Program-made: the position numbers and the translations under genes
NCBI GenBank assembly: GCA_031265015.1
Contig: JAISDG010000165.1
Location: forward strand, 1-9,994
DNA length: 9,994 nt
Origin: Spirochaetaceae bacterium
GTDB taxonomy: Bacteria > Spirochaetota > Spirochaetia > Treponematales > Breznakiellaceae
Direction: 5' to 3'
Notes under the pieces: model-generated
The model's input: only the letters and a program-made list of their open reading frames with translations
Databases searched by the model: none
What the model was told of the DNA's origin: nothing
In this document: one piece after another, positions 1 through 6,857 of the stretch
Position numbering within the stretch: the stretch's first letter is position 1
Layout: every line of letters starts with the position of its first letter

Positions 1-132
1 AAAACAAAACAGTAGCAAGCAAGCCATAAAAAACACTCTTTCCGCTGTTTTTTCTGAATTTGCAAACGCAGAAGGGGAATTTTTGGTATTTTTAAAAACA
101 ACGATAAAGACAATCCTAGTAGCTTGCTTATA
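1..132. other. AT-rich non-coding left edge
   Basis: No gene is contained in this stretch. It is clearly more AT-rich than the rest of the window. It holds an 8-bp perfect inverted repeat (28-35 and 46-53, A-rich against T-rich arms) and a second inverted pair, AAGCAAGC at 17-24 and GCTTGCTT at 122-129. On the minus strand an ATG at 27-25 opens a frame reading MACLLLFCF before it leaves the window, with a GGAAAGAG stretch 8 nt upstream. That could be the start of a secreted or lipoprotein gene, but nine codons cannot establish it. The 122-129 arm lies just beyond the transposase stop, where an insertion sequence end would be expected, but no opposite end could be matched to it. Confidence 0.5.
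28..53. terminator. Possible bidirectional terminator-like hairpin
   Basis: AAAAAACA at 28-35 and TGTTTTTT at 46-53 are perfect inverted repeats around a 10-nt loop, so each strand ends the stem in a run of T. Placed downstream of the minus-strand transposase, it could end transcription leaving the element. The stem has a single G:C pair and would be weak, so this may be only an AT-rich coincidence. Confidence 0.25.
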
Positions 133-825
133 CTAAATGACCGGGTATAAAGAATGCAGCTGTATTCTTGCGTCGGCAGTAGTGAATTGCCATTTGATCG
201 TCTTCTTATTCCGGTTTCGATCTTGCTGCCATGCCCGGATCTCTTTTCTCAGTTTTGCTAGAGTGTCTATCCGCCGGTTTAAACATTGAGACGTCAACGC
301 GCTTAACTCTATCTCCGCCATGTTCAGCCAACTCCCATGTTTGGGCGTGAAATGAACCTCAAGCCGTTGTGCCATCCCCAGCGCCTCCTCCGCCCGAAAT
401 GCCTCATACAGCGATGCTATCGTATGCGTATTCAGATTATCCATCACCAGTACAATCTTTTCGGCATACGGGTATTGCCTGGTCAACAGTGATTTTATTT
501 CAAACGCCCGGTCTTTCTTGGTCCGGTGTTCCCGGGCGGATACATATCTTTTACCGCCCAACGGTTCGTTGAACATGAAAATACCGCGCGTACCGCACCG
601 GACATATTCGCTGTCCTCACGCCGGTTATGCCTTTTTGTCATGGGCTGTCCGGGCCGGTGGTCTCCCGGCAGCTGCGGCGGTTTCTCATCCATACACACA
701 ACCGGATATGCTTCATTATAGGGGCGTTGGTATACTGCAAGTACGTCTTCCATCCGGGAGACGAAACCGGCGTTTTGTTTCGGCGGTATGCACTCCTCAA
801 GCCACCGGCTATGCCGGTGGTACAT
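133..825 (-). pseudogene. IS630-family transposase, N-terminally truncated
   Basis: This is the DDE catalytic domain of an IS630/Tc1-mariner type transposase. Such enzymes cut the ends of their element and join them to a TA target. The 230 residues start in the linker (IPPKQNAGF, ~13-21). They carry the first aspartate in VVCMDEKPP (D46), the second in LVMDNLNTH (D129) and the glutamate in HGSWLNMAEIE (E171 is the likely catalytic residue), so the active site looks intact. The N-terminal helix-turn-helix region of about 120 residues is absent. An in-frame stop lies at 834-832, nine bases above the first ATG, and the 115 bp between here and trkH are too short to hold the missing part in any frame. 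The ATG at 825 falls inside the old linker and is probably not an original start. It is judged non-functional for transposition. The product could still be translated as a bare catalytic domain, but nothing shows that it is. Confidence 0.85.
802..820. repeat. 8-bp perfect palindrome with 3-nt loop
   Basis: CCACCGGC (802-809), TAT, then GCCGGTGG (813-820) form a GC-rich hairpin within the first codons of the truncated transposase frame, close to where homology to IS630 transposases stops. It might mark the break that removed the 5' half of the element. It could equally be a chance palindrome in the linker coding sequence. Confidence 0.5.
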
Positions 826-940
826 GACTATTTATGAGAGAGACAAGCGGTTTGACATGAACGACCCGCAATCACAAATGATACGCGGAGTTCTGTTGGC
901 GGTACCCAATTGGCTTACCGCCAATAAGTGGCTGATTGGC
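826..940. other. Junction between IS remnant and trkH
   Basis: These 115 bp lie between the transposase relic and the trkH stop. All three minus-strand frames close within it, and no helix-turn-helix coding is recognisable. Its only visible content is the tandem and inverted repeats at 896-954, described separately. Confidence 0.6.
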
Positions 941-954
941 TTACCGCCAATAAG
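896..954. repeat. Tandem duplication of the trkH stop region, with hairpins
   Basis: A 20-bp sequence is repeated exactly at 909-928 and 935-954, with a 26-bp period. The copy at 935-954 covers the last three trkH codons (Tyr-Trp-Arg), the TAA and the next six bases. The other copy reads the same residues and a stop in its own frame. Each copy contains ATTGGC and GCCAAT around a 5-nt loop, so on trkH mRNA each could fold into a small hairpin. A third half-copy in opposite orientation (TTGGCGGTA, 896-904) pairs with TACCGCCAA at 916-924. There is no T-run for a standard intrinsic terminator. It may be a duplication scar, a short REP-like element, or a 3'-end structure for the operon. Confidence 0.8.
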
Positions 955-2407
955 CCTTGGACAAAAACACCAGCGCCGTCCACAGTTCCAGCCTGCCGGC
1001 AATCATGACAAACGACAGGATCCATTTAATATATGCGGGAAAGGCATGGAACACCGCGGCCGATTCCAGATGGCCCAGTCCCAGGCCCACATTCCCTATG
1101 CTGCTGGCGGACGCGTTCAGGGCGGAATAGAAATCCAGGCCGGCGCCAGCCAGCACCAGGGAACATAAACCGGTGATGATAAAATACAAAGCGACGAAAC
1201 CCGAAACCCCGTAGACCACGTCCCTGCGGCCCACCTTATTGTTCAGCCGGATGGAGAAGACGCCCCGGGGATAAATAACCTTCCGCATTTCGTTTTGCAT
1301 CTGCTTAACGAGCACCACATGCCTGACTACTTTGATGCCCCCCGCGGTGGAGCCGGAACAGCCCCCTATAAACAGCAGCACAAAAAGCACCCCCTGGGCC
1401 AGGGCGGGCCAAAGGTTGTGGCTGGCCACGGAAAAGCCCGTGGTGGTTAAAACGGAAGCGGTGTAAAAAAAGCCGTGCCGGATTGCCGCCGGCAAGGCGC
1501 TTGCCGGCGGATCGGTTCCGCCGTTACCGGCGGTCGCCGTCGAGAGGGCGATGATTGCCGCGGCGATCACAATGATCAGCGCATACGCCCTGGCCTCGCT
1601 GTTGTAATACACCTCCCGGAACTTCCGCCTGAAAAGCCGGTAGAGCAGCGAAAAGTTACACCCCGCGATGATCATGAACACGGTGATGATCCACTCGATC
1701 AGGGGTGATTGATAGTAGGCGATGCTTTCATTCCGGGAACTAAAGCCCCCGGTGGCTATGGTGGAAAAAGCGTGAATCACCGCGTCAAAGAGGCTCATTC
1801 CCGCCAGCCGCAGGAGCAGCGCTTCCACCGCGGTCAGGATGATATACATAAGCCAGAGGAGCTTTGCCGTTTCGGTAATCTTGGGGGTAATCCGGTCCTT
1901 GTCGGGCCCGGTGGTTTCCGCCTTAACCAGCTGGAAACCGCCGACCCCCAAAAGCGGCAGCAGGGCCACCGTAAGGACCACCATGCCCATACCGCCCAGC
2001 CAGTGGGTTTCGGCCCGCCAGAAGATCAGCGACCGGGGCATCAGCTCCAGGTCGGTGATGATCGACGACCCGGTGGTGGTAAAGCCCGATACGCTTTCGT
2101 ACACCGCGTCGGCCATGCGGAGAATATGCCGGGAAAGATAATAGGGGAGCGCTCCCAGAAAGCAGGCCGCCACCCAGGTTAAAAACACCAGCAAAAAACC
2201 GTCCGAAGCGGTAAACCGCAGGGGCTGTTTCCGGGTAGCGGCAAGGACCGGCACGGCCGCGGCAAAAACCGCCCCCATGGTAATGCCAAAGGCCTTTACC
2301 ATGGCGTTTTCTTTCAGCGCCAGGGCGATTGCCAGAGGCAGGGCCATGGCCAGGACGGTAAGGGAAACAAGCAGCACCAGCAGGCGGAGCATGGCCCGCC
2401 GTTTCAT
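941..2407 (-). CDS. trkH: TrkH-family potassium uptake channel subunit
   Basis: This integral membrane pore moves K+ into the cytoplasm and works with the TrkA gating ring. The 488 residues have the usual TrkH/KtrB hydrophobic plan, and all four pore loops are recognisable: GFTTTGSSI (108-116), TIATGGFS (216-223), TTTGFS (321-326) and IGNVGLG (437-443). Each has the conserved glycine that builds the selectivity filter. The last lacks the proline often found after NVG. The conserved GGCSGSTAGGIK segment sits at 348-359, and the protein ends in the family-typical aromatic-Trp-Arg. The length matches TrkH. Its ATG overlaps the trkA stop by 4 bp (ATGA), so translation is probably coupled. The stop codon lies in the duplicated 20-bp repeat. 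The Na+-coupled KtrB reading is possible, but the length and the paired double-domain TrkA favour TrkH. Confidence 0.95.
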   Translation of the reverse strand: MKRRAMLRLLVLLVSLTVLAMALPLAIALALKENAMVKAFGITMGAVFAAAVPVLAATRKQPLRFTASDGFLLVFLTWVAACFLGALPYYLSRHILRMADAVYESVSGFTTTGSSIITDLELMPRSLIFWRAETHWLGGMGMVVLTVALLPLLGVGGFQLVKAETTGPDKDRITPKITETAKLLWLMYIILTAVEALLLRLAGMSLFDAVIHAFSTIATGGFSSRNESIAYYQSPLIEWIITVFMIIAGCNFSLLYRLFRRKFREVYYNSEARAYALIIVIAAAIIALSTATAGNGGTDPPASALPAAIRHGFFYTASVLTTTGFSVASHNLWPALAQGVLFVLLFIGGCSGSTAGGIKVVRHVVLVKQMQNEMRKVIYPRGVFSIRLNNKVGRRDVVYGVSGFVALYFIITGLCSLVLAGAGLDFYSALNASASSIGNVGLGLGHLESAAVFHAFPAYIKWILSFVMIAGRLELWTALVFLSKAYWR

Positions 2408-3873
2408 TTGGGGGCCCCGAAGATTTTTTCTATTTCCGGTTCCGTACCGTTTCTGGCGATCAGGATAAGCCGGTGTCCCGCGGTGTATACATAATTGCCC
2501 CGGGGAATAAAGTCCGCTTCGGTTTCACGGCTAACCAGCATGACCAGCGCTCCTTCGGGCAGACGGAAATCTTTGAGCGCCCGGCCTTCCGCCGGGGAAC
2601 CGGAGCTGATGTCGATTTCCAGGGTGCCCACTTCGCCGTCCCCGATGCGGTGCACGCCCCTGACTCCCCCGCCCATGAGTTTGGAAAGAATCGAGTCCAC
2701 CACCACGGACTTTATGGGGATAATCACATCCACCCCTAACTGCCGGGCTATCGCGGTATAGCCCGAACCGGCCACCATGGCAATGGCCCTGGCAACTCCC
2801 CGGGACTTTAGATACACCGCGGTAATGATATTCAGTTCCTGATGTTCCGTAGCGGTAACAATTAAATCCAAATCGTCCAGCCGTTCTTCCGTAACGAAGC
2901 TTTCGTCGGAAATATCTTCGTTCAGGATCAGCGCTTCGGGGAAACGGGCGGACAGTTCTTTACAGAGCCCGTAATCCTGCTCGATAATAACTACCTTTTT
3001 CAGGCTTCCGGGGATCAGGGTTTTAAGAAACGAAAAGAACCCCCGGGCTTTTTTTCCTTTTGTGTCCGCCCTGTCCGTTTTGCCCGGTTCCCGGTCCGGC
3101 TCACGGCGGTTTTCTTTTTTCAGGAGCCCGGCAGCAATCAGCGATCCCAGCCGGCCGCCGCCCACGATGCCGATTTTACGGAGCGGTTCTCCCGTCTTGC
3201 CGGCAAGCGTAAAGCCCCGGTTTAATTCTTTTTCCTGGGCCAAAAGATAAATCCGGTCTCCCTGCTGCAGCCGGGTTGTTCCCGTGGGCAGAATGCTTTC
3301 GCCCCTTCGATTCACCAGGGTGATAAGGCTTTCCCCTTCAAAAACCGTATGAAAGTCCTTAAGCAAAAGACCGTTAAAGGGCGATGCCGCGGGCACGTCA
3401 ATGGCGCCCAGCTGGTAGGGAGTGCCCGTAAAGGAAAGGATGTTGCCGATGGCGCCGTGTTCAATCGCGTCCAGCACTGCCCGGGCCGCTTCTACGTCGG
3501 GGTGGACAAAGAAATCAATCCCCATGGACGCGCCGTCTACCTGGTTTTGAAAATTCCGCCGGACATATTCGGCGTTCCGCACCCGGGCGATCTTGAGCAG
3601 TTTGGGATACCCCGCCGCCAGGCCGCAGATGATCATGTTTACTTCGTCGGAATCGGTAACGCAGATCAGGGCATCGGCCTGGGCGATTCCCGCTTCTTCC
3701 AGCGCGCCGATGGAGTTGCCCTCGTCCTGAAGGACCATACAGTCAAGCCGGTTCGACACATGCCGGGCCCGTTCTTCGTTTGCCTCGATAATTGCAATGT
3801 CGTGCTTTTTTTCGATTAAGATACGGGCCAGTTGAGTGCCTGCCAGTCCCGCTCCGACAATGACGATGTGCAT
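2404..3873 (-). CDS. trkA: Trk system potassium uptake protein TrkA (double RCK)
   Basis: This cytoplasmic regulatory subunit binds nucleotide and gates TrkH, its downstream neighbour. The 489 residues form two RCK_N-RCK_C pairs. The first Rossmann domain (~1-125) has GAGLAG at 7-12, acidic E30 at the end of strand 2, and the hallmark VTDSDEVNM (72-80). RCK_C is ~140-215. The second Rossmann domain (~233-400) has GGGRLG (238-243) and IIEQD (296-300). The final RCK_C is ~405-480. Oddly, residues ~252-292, between the second glycine loop and its second strand, are a charged insertion rich in Lys, Arg, Asp and Glu. This makes the protein about 30 residues longer than typical ~458-residue TrkA. 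Only 12 bp separate its ATG from the aroA stop, with no clear Shine-Dalgarno. A TACAAT hexamer 6 nt before the ATG could be a -10 giving a leaderless message, but no good -35 precedes it. Confidence 0.95.
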   Translation of the reverse strand: MHIVIVGAGLAGTQLARILIEKKHDIAIIEANEERARHVSNRLDCMVLQDEGNSIGALEEAGIAQADALICVTDSDEVNMIICGLAAGYPKLLKIARVRNAEYVRRNFQNQVDGASMGIDFFVHPDVEAARAVLDAIEHGAIGNILSFTGTPYQLGAIDVPAASPFNGLLLKDFHTVFEGESLITLVNRRGESILPTGTTRLQQGDRIYLLAQEKELNRGFTLAGKTGEPLRKIGIVGGGRLGSLIAAGLLKKENRREPDREPGKTDRADTKGKKARGFFSFLKTLIPGSLKKVVIIEQDYGLCKELSARFPEALILNEDISDESFVTEERLDDLDLIVTATEHQELNIITAVYLKSRGVARAIAMVAGSGYTAIARQLGVDVIIPIKSVVVDSILSKLMGGGVRGVHRIGDGEVGTLEIDISSGSPAEGRALKDFRLPEGALVMLVSRETEADFIPRGNYVYTAGHRLILIARNGTEPEIEKIFGAPK

Positions 3874-3885
3874 AGGTAAATTGTA

Positions 3886-5442
3886 CTACCGGACGCCCAG
3901 AAGTTCCAGGAATCCCGGATAGGTTACATCCGCCGCTTCCGCCCCGGCGATTTCCGTTGTTTGCCCGAAAAACCCGGAGCGTCCGAGAGCGGCGCAGGCC
4001 AGGGCCATCACAATACGGTGGTCCCCCCGGCCGTCAAGCCGTATCACGGCGTTTTCCGGCGCCGCAGACCCGGGAATTCCCCCGCCGGATTTTCCCCGGA
4101 TTATCAGGCCGCCGGGCCTTTCCTGGCAGCTGACGCCCAGCTTCCCCAGTTCCCCGGCCATAACGGCGATACGATCCGTTTCCTTAATCCGGGCATGGGC
4201 AGCGTTGGTCAGCGCCGTTTCCCCTTCGGCATGGGCGGCCAGGGCCGCCATCACCGGAAGCATGTCCGGGGTGGCGTTCAAATCAAAAACGCCGCCCCGC
4301 AGCGGACCTGTCCGGGAAACGGTAACGCTCCGGGGGCTGTTCACGGCGTCACCGGAACAGCCGGCAGCCGCGGTTTTTTCCCACCGTACCTCGCAGCCCA
4401 TCCGGACCAGGTGATCAAAGAACACCTTGTCCCCCTGGGTATCCGCCGGATCAAGCCCCCGCAGGGTAACGGTTCCGCCGGAAACCGCCGCCGCCGCGGC
4501 GGGAAAGGCGGCGGAAGAAAAATCCCCCGGTACGGGGCCGTTTATAGGCCTGTAGGAACGACCGCCGAAAATACGAACGTACGAATAATCCGCCGCCATA
4601 ACAACGGCCGCATCACCGGCAGCGGTCATATCGACTGCCGCCGGGCCCGAGGCTGCATCCGCCGGATTTTTGGATCCGGCGGACGGCGATCCGGTAAACA
4701 AGCCCTGGGTTTTAAGGTAGTCCAGGGTCATATCCACATACGGTTTTTCGTTAAGCAGGGGTACACTGATTTCGGTAACCGTTCCCGCCGGGGCCAGCGG
4801 CGCGGCAATCAGCAGGGCCGACAGGTACTGGCTGGTGGGGCAGGGCATACTGACCCTGCCTCCCTTCCAGGGACCCCGGACCGTCATGGGAGTATAGCCG
4901 CAGTCCCCGCCGGCGCCCCTGGCGGAGCTGACCGAAACGCCCAGCCCCGCCAGGGCATCCAGCAAAGGTCCGGCGCTCCGGCGGGCGATCTGCCCGTCAC
5001 CGGTAAAGGTTACGGGTACGGAAGCAAGAGCCGCGGCGGCAAGAGCAAAAAACAGCGTGGTACCGGAGTTGCCCACGTTGATACAAAGAGCCGGAGGCGC
5101 GTCCGGCGGAACGCCGCCGGCCGAAGTCCGGCTTACCGAAGTCCGGCCTGCCAAAGCGCCGTTTGCCGCCTTGACCCTGTCCGCCGTAGGATCCGGGCCC
5201 GGGCGGCCCTGTACAATCCAGCCCGCCAGCCTTCCGGCGCTGTCCCGGTCTTCAGCAAGGTCCGCTCCCAGAACCCGGCAGGCGGCGGCGCAGGACCGGG
5301 TGTCCAGAGCGTCCAGCGGTTCCTCAATGCGGGAACTTCCTTCCGTCAGGGCGGCCATGATAAGCCGCCGGATGGTATGGGACTTGGAGGCGGGAACCTG
5401 CACCGTGCCGGAAAAAATATGGGGCCTAATGAGGGCGCGCAT
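3886..5442 (-). CDS. aroA: EPSP synthase (3-phosphoshikimate 1-carboxyvinyltransferase)
   Basis: This enzyme transfers the enolpyruvyl group of PEP to shikimate 3-phosphate, the sixth shikimate-pathway step. Visible active-site residues, with E. coli equivalents, are K20-S21 and R25 (K22, S23, R27), NSGTT at 125-129 (N94-A98), R155 (R124), SQ at 204-205 (S170-Q171), D393 (D313), KETDR at 420-424 (E341, R344) and DHR at 474-476 (R386). The equivalents of R100 and K411 read F131 and V506. The protein has 518 residues against about 430 usual. The excess sits in three Ala/Gly/Ser/Pro-rich insertions at ~78-117, ~250-282 and ~357-372, all at places that look like surface loops. The first includes an exact-type duplication (RTSVS/RTSAG). 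The ATG lies 4 bp after the stop of the binding-protein gene, with no strong ribosome site, suggesting coupled translation. The core motifs are intact, so it is probably active. Confidence 0.94.
   Translation of the reverse strand: MRALIRPHIFSGTVQVPASKSHTIRRLIMAALTEGSSRIEEPLDALDTRSCAAACRVLGADLAEDRDSAGRLAGWIVQGRPGPDPTADRVKAANGALAGRTSVSRTSAGGVPPDAPPALCINVGNSGTTLFFALAAAALASVPVTFTGDGQIARRSAGPLLDALAGLGVSVSSARGAGGDCGYTPMTVRGPWKGGRVSMPCPTSQYLSALLIAAPLAPAGTVTEISVPLLNEKPYVDMTLDYLKTQGLFTGSPSAGSKNPADAASGPAAVDMTAAGDAAVVMAADYSYVRIFGGRSYRPINGPVPGDFSSAAFPAAAAAVSGGTVTLRGLDPADTQGDKVFFDHLVRMGCEVRWEKTAAAGCSGDAVNSPRSVTVSRTGPLRGGVFDLNATPDMLPVMAALAAHAEGETALTNAAHARIKETDRIAVMAGELGKLGVSCQERPGGLIIRGKSGGGIPGSAAPENAVIRLDGRGDHRIVMALACAALGRSGFFGQTTEIAGAEAADVTYPGFLELLGVR
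5116..5150 (-). repeat. 15-bp tandem duplication inside aroA
   Basis: CCGAAGTCCGG begins both 5121-5135 and 5136-5150, two consecutive 15-bp units differing at the last few bases. On the coding strand they give RTSVS followed by RTSAG at residues 100-109, inside the first low-complexity insertion. This points to growth of the insertion by slippage. Confidence 0.7.
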
Positions 5443-5446
5443 GGAA

Positions 5447-6814
5447 TCAGGAACCGCTGTTCCGAATCGTCTCCCAGCTTTGCTGCATGGCTTCGGCGCA
5501 TTGTTCAGGGCTTATAAGGCCGGAAAGCATCTTCTCCACCTCACCCCTGACAATAGCGTTCATGTTTAACATGGCGCCGGATCCGTAAACTCTTTCCTGG
5601 ACCATTTCTCCCGCTTCGTACATGTCAAAGGCCTTGGCATAAACAGGATCGGTCCTGGACAGATCGGGATTACGCCGGCCGTTGCCGGGCACGGCGTATG
5701 CTTCGGCGGCAATGGTCCCGGCCCGATCCTTAAGAAAGGCGGCAAACTTCCGCGCCTCTTCCGGATATCCGGTCTTCCGGCTAACGCCCACGTACCATCC
5801 GGTCAGGGGGAAAACCGGTTTTCGCGTATAGGATTCGGGTCCCGGTATGGTGGTAATGCCGAAATTATCCCCCATCACAGCCTTAAATTCCCCGGCGTCG
5901 GCGATAGAACCGATAATCATCCCTACCTTGCCTTCGTTGAAAGCCGTAAGCAGTTCCTCCTGGGTAAGGGTAAAGGGATTGGGGTAGAGGTCCTGTTTAA
6001 GCTGGTTAAGAAAGGTTAATACCGCAATTACCTGCCTGGAATTAAAGGAAAAGTCCTCCATGGTTTCCTGGTTCCCCGCGGCGGCCCATATCCACGACAG
6101 AAGGTGGCGCTGTACATTGTGGGGATCGCCCCGCTCCAGGGCAAGCCCCGCTCCATAAATACCGCTGCCCCGCTGATTGATCCGCTGGGCATAGGAAAGA
6201 AATTCGGTTTGATTCTTTGGGGGCCTGTCAAAGCCCGCTTCCTGGAGCAGATCAATATTGTAGAAAAGAAGATTGATAAACGAAATAACCGGCGCGGCCG
6301 TATTCAAAGCGCTGTCTGTTCCGGTCCCGGTTTCAATGGGCATCAGATAGGAGCGGCTTTCCGGTTCCCGGATCGGGTCAACGCTGAAAATATCCGGGAC
6401 GGTGTTTTCGTCCGGCTTTTCCATATCCAGCAGTTCCCTGATTTCGGGCCAGCTCATGTGTTCCAGTCTAACGGTAACGCCGGGATTCTGGGATTCAAAT
6501 TCCCTGGTTAAGGTTTCCAGGACGGGACTTTCCATTTGATCGTCCCACCACTGGGCAAAGACCAGCGTGGTTCCCATTCCGGGAAGGTTCCCGCTGATAA
6601 TCTTAAACAGAAAGAGCCCGCCCACCATAACCAGGGCCCAAATCCACAGTACCTTGTCTATCGAGATGGTTCTGGCTTTGCTGAACAGGGCCCCCAGTTT
6701 TCCGGGAAGCCTGAACCGGAGCCGTTTTTTCAGGGCCCCGGACAGTTTCGCGGCGGTTTTGGATAAAGCCGCGCCCGCTTTTTGTATCATACTTTTTACC
6801 GTTTCCGCGTTCAT
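5447..6814 (-). CDS. Family 1 extracytoplasmic solute-binding protein, membrane-anchored
   Basis: This is a predicted ligand-binding protein of the sugar/glycerol-3-phosphate ABC-transporter class (SBP_bac_1). The start at 6814 is chosen because GAGG lies 5 nt upstream. An ATG at 6928 would run into the divergent gene. The protein is then 455 residues. Residues ~1-53 are basic, with about 13 Lys/Arg and two acidic residues. A single hydrophobic helix follows (~54-72), then the binding domain: LVFAQWWD (84-91), NLLFYNIDLLQEAGFDRPPKNQTEFL (181-206), a GKVGMIIGS segment (295-303), LTGWYVGVSRKTGYPEEARKFAAFL (337-361) and a C-terminal RGEVEKMLSG (423-432). There is no lipobox cysteine and no obvious cleavage site, so a signal anchor with the fold outside the inner membrane is inferred. 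No permease or ATPase gene adjoins it. It is the first gene of the minus-strand operon. The ligand is unknown. Confidence 0.87.
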   Translation of the reverse strand: MNAETVKSMIQKAGAALSKTAAKLSGALKKRLRFRLPGKLGALFSKARTISIDKVLWIWALVMVGGLFLFKIISGNLPGMGTTLVFAQWWDDQMESPVLETLTREFESQNPGVTVRLEHMSWPEIRELLDMEKPDENTVPDIFSVDPIREPESRSYLMPIETGTGTDSALNTAAPVISFINLLFYNIDLLQEAGFDRPPKNQTEFLSYAQRINQRGSGIYGAGLALERGDPHNVQRHLLSWIWAAAGNQETMEDFSFNSRQVIAVLTFLNQLKQDLYPNPFTLTQEELLTAFNEGKVGMIIGSIADAGEFKAVMGDNFGITTIPGPESYTRKPVFPLTGWYVGVSRKTGYPEEARKFAAFLKDRAGTIAAEAYAVPGNGRRNPDLSRTDPVYAKAFDMYEAGEMVQERVYGSGAMLNMNAIVRGEVEKMLSGLISPEQCAEAMQQSWETIRNSGS

Positions 6815-6857
6815 GGTAACCTCGACTTGTACCGCCCTTTTAGGGTACAGTAACATT
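6815..6857. promoter_or_regulatory. 43-bp divergent control region with dyad
   Basis: Both genes start outward from here. TGTACC (6828-6833) and GGTACA (6844-6849) form a perfect dyad around 10 bp, with an inner CCCT/AGGG pair. On the plus strand the dyad reaches to within 8 nt of the TPR-gene ATG, and AGGG (6842-6845) is its only possible, poorly spaced, ribosome site. The space is too small for two complete promoters. At least one must lie within the opposite gene's 5' coding sequence, or the two must overlap. No convincing -35/-10 pair was found. The dyad could be an operator or an mRNA hairpin covering the translation start. Confidence 0.4.
6820..6823 (-). promoter_or_regulatory. Ribosome binding site deciding the binding-protein start
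   Basis: On the minus strand GAGG is followed by five bases and then the ATG at 6814-6812. It is the only good Shine-Dalgarno near the 5' end of this gene, and it selects this ATG over the upstream in-frame ATG at 6928. Confidence 0.65.

Larger units (their letters stand above)
120..834 (-). mobile_element. IS630-family insertion sequence remnant, 5' end lost
   Basis: The block is defined by the transposase relic it carries. IS630 elements normally have one transposase gene of about 340-370 codons between short terminal inverted repeats and insert at TA. Here only the 3' two thirds of the gene remains. No sequence matching the inverted complement of the transposase-proximal end (about 110-135) is visible near 826-960, so the distal terminal repeat appears to be gone. 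Both boundaries given are approximate: the left one is placed just past the transposase stop, the right one at the in-frame stop that closes the relic reading frame. Confidence 0.45.

Noticed and set aside
3961..5517. Long plus-strand open frame (518 codons) opposite aroA
   Set aside because: Its translation is Gly/Arg/Pro-rich with no family motifs and lies exactly antisense to a clear EPSP synthase. It is a by-product of GC-rich codon use.
6567..6857. Upstream in-frame extension of the TPR gene
   Set aside because: It would overlap the 5' part of the binding-protein gene antisense, including its transmembrane helix, and the translation there is not domain-like. The ATG at 6858 is preferred.
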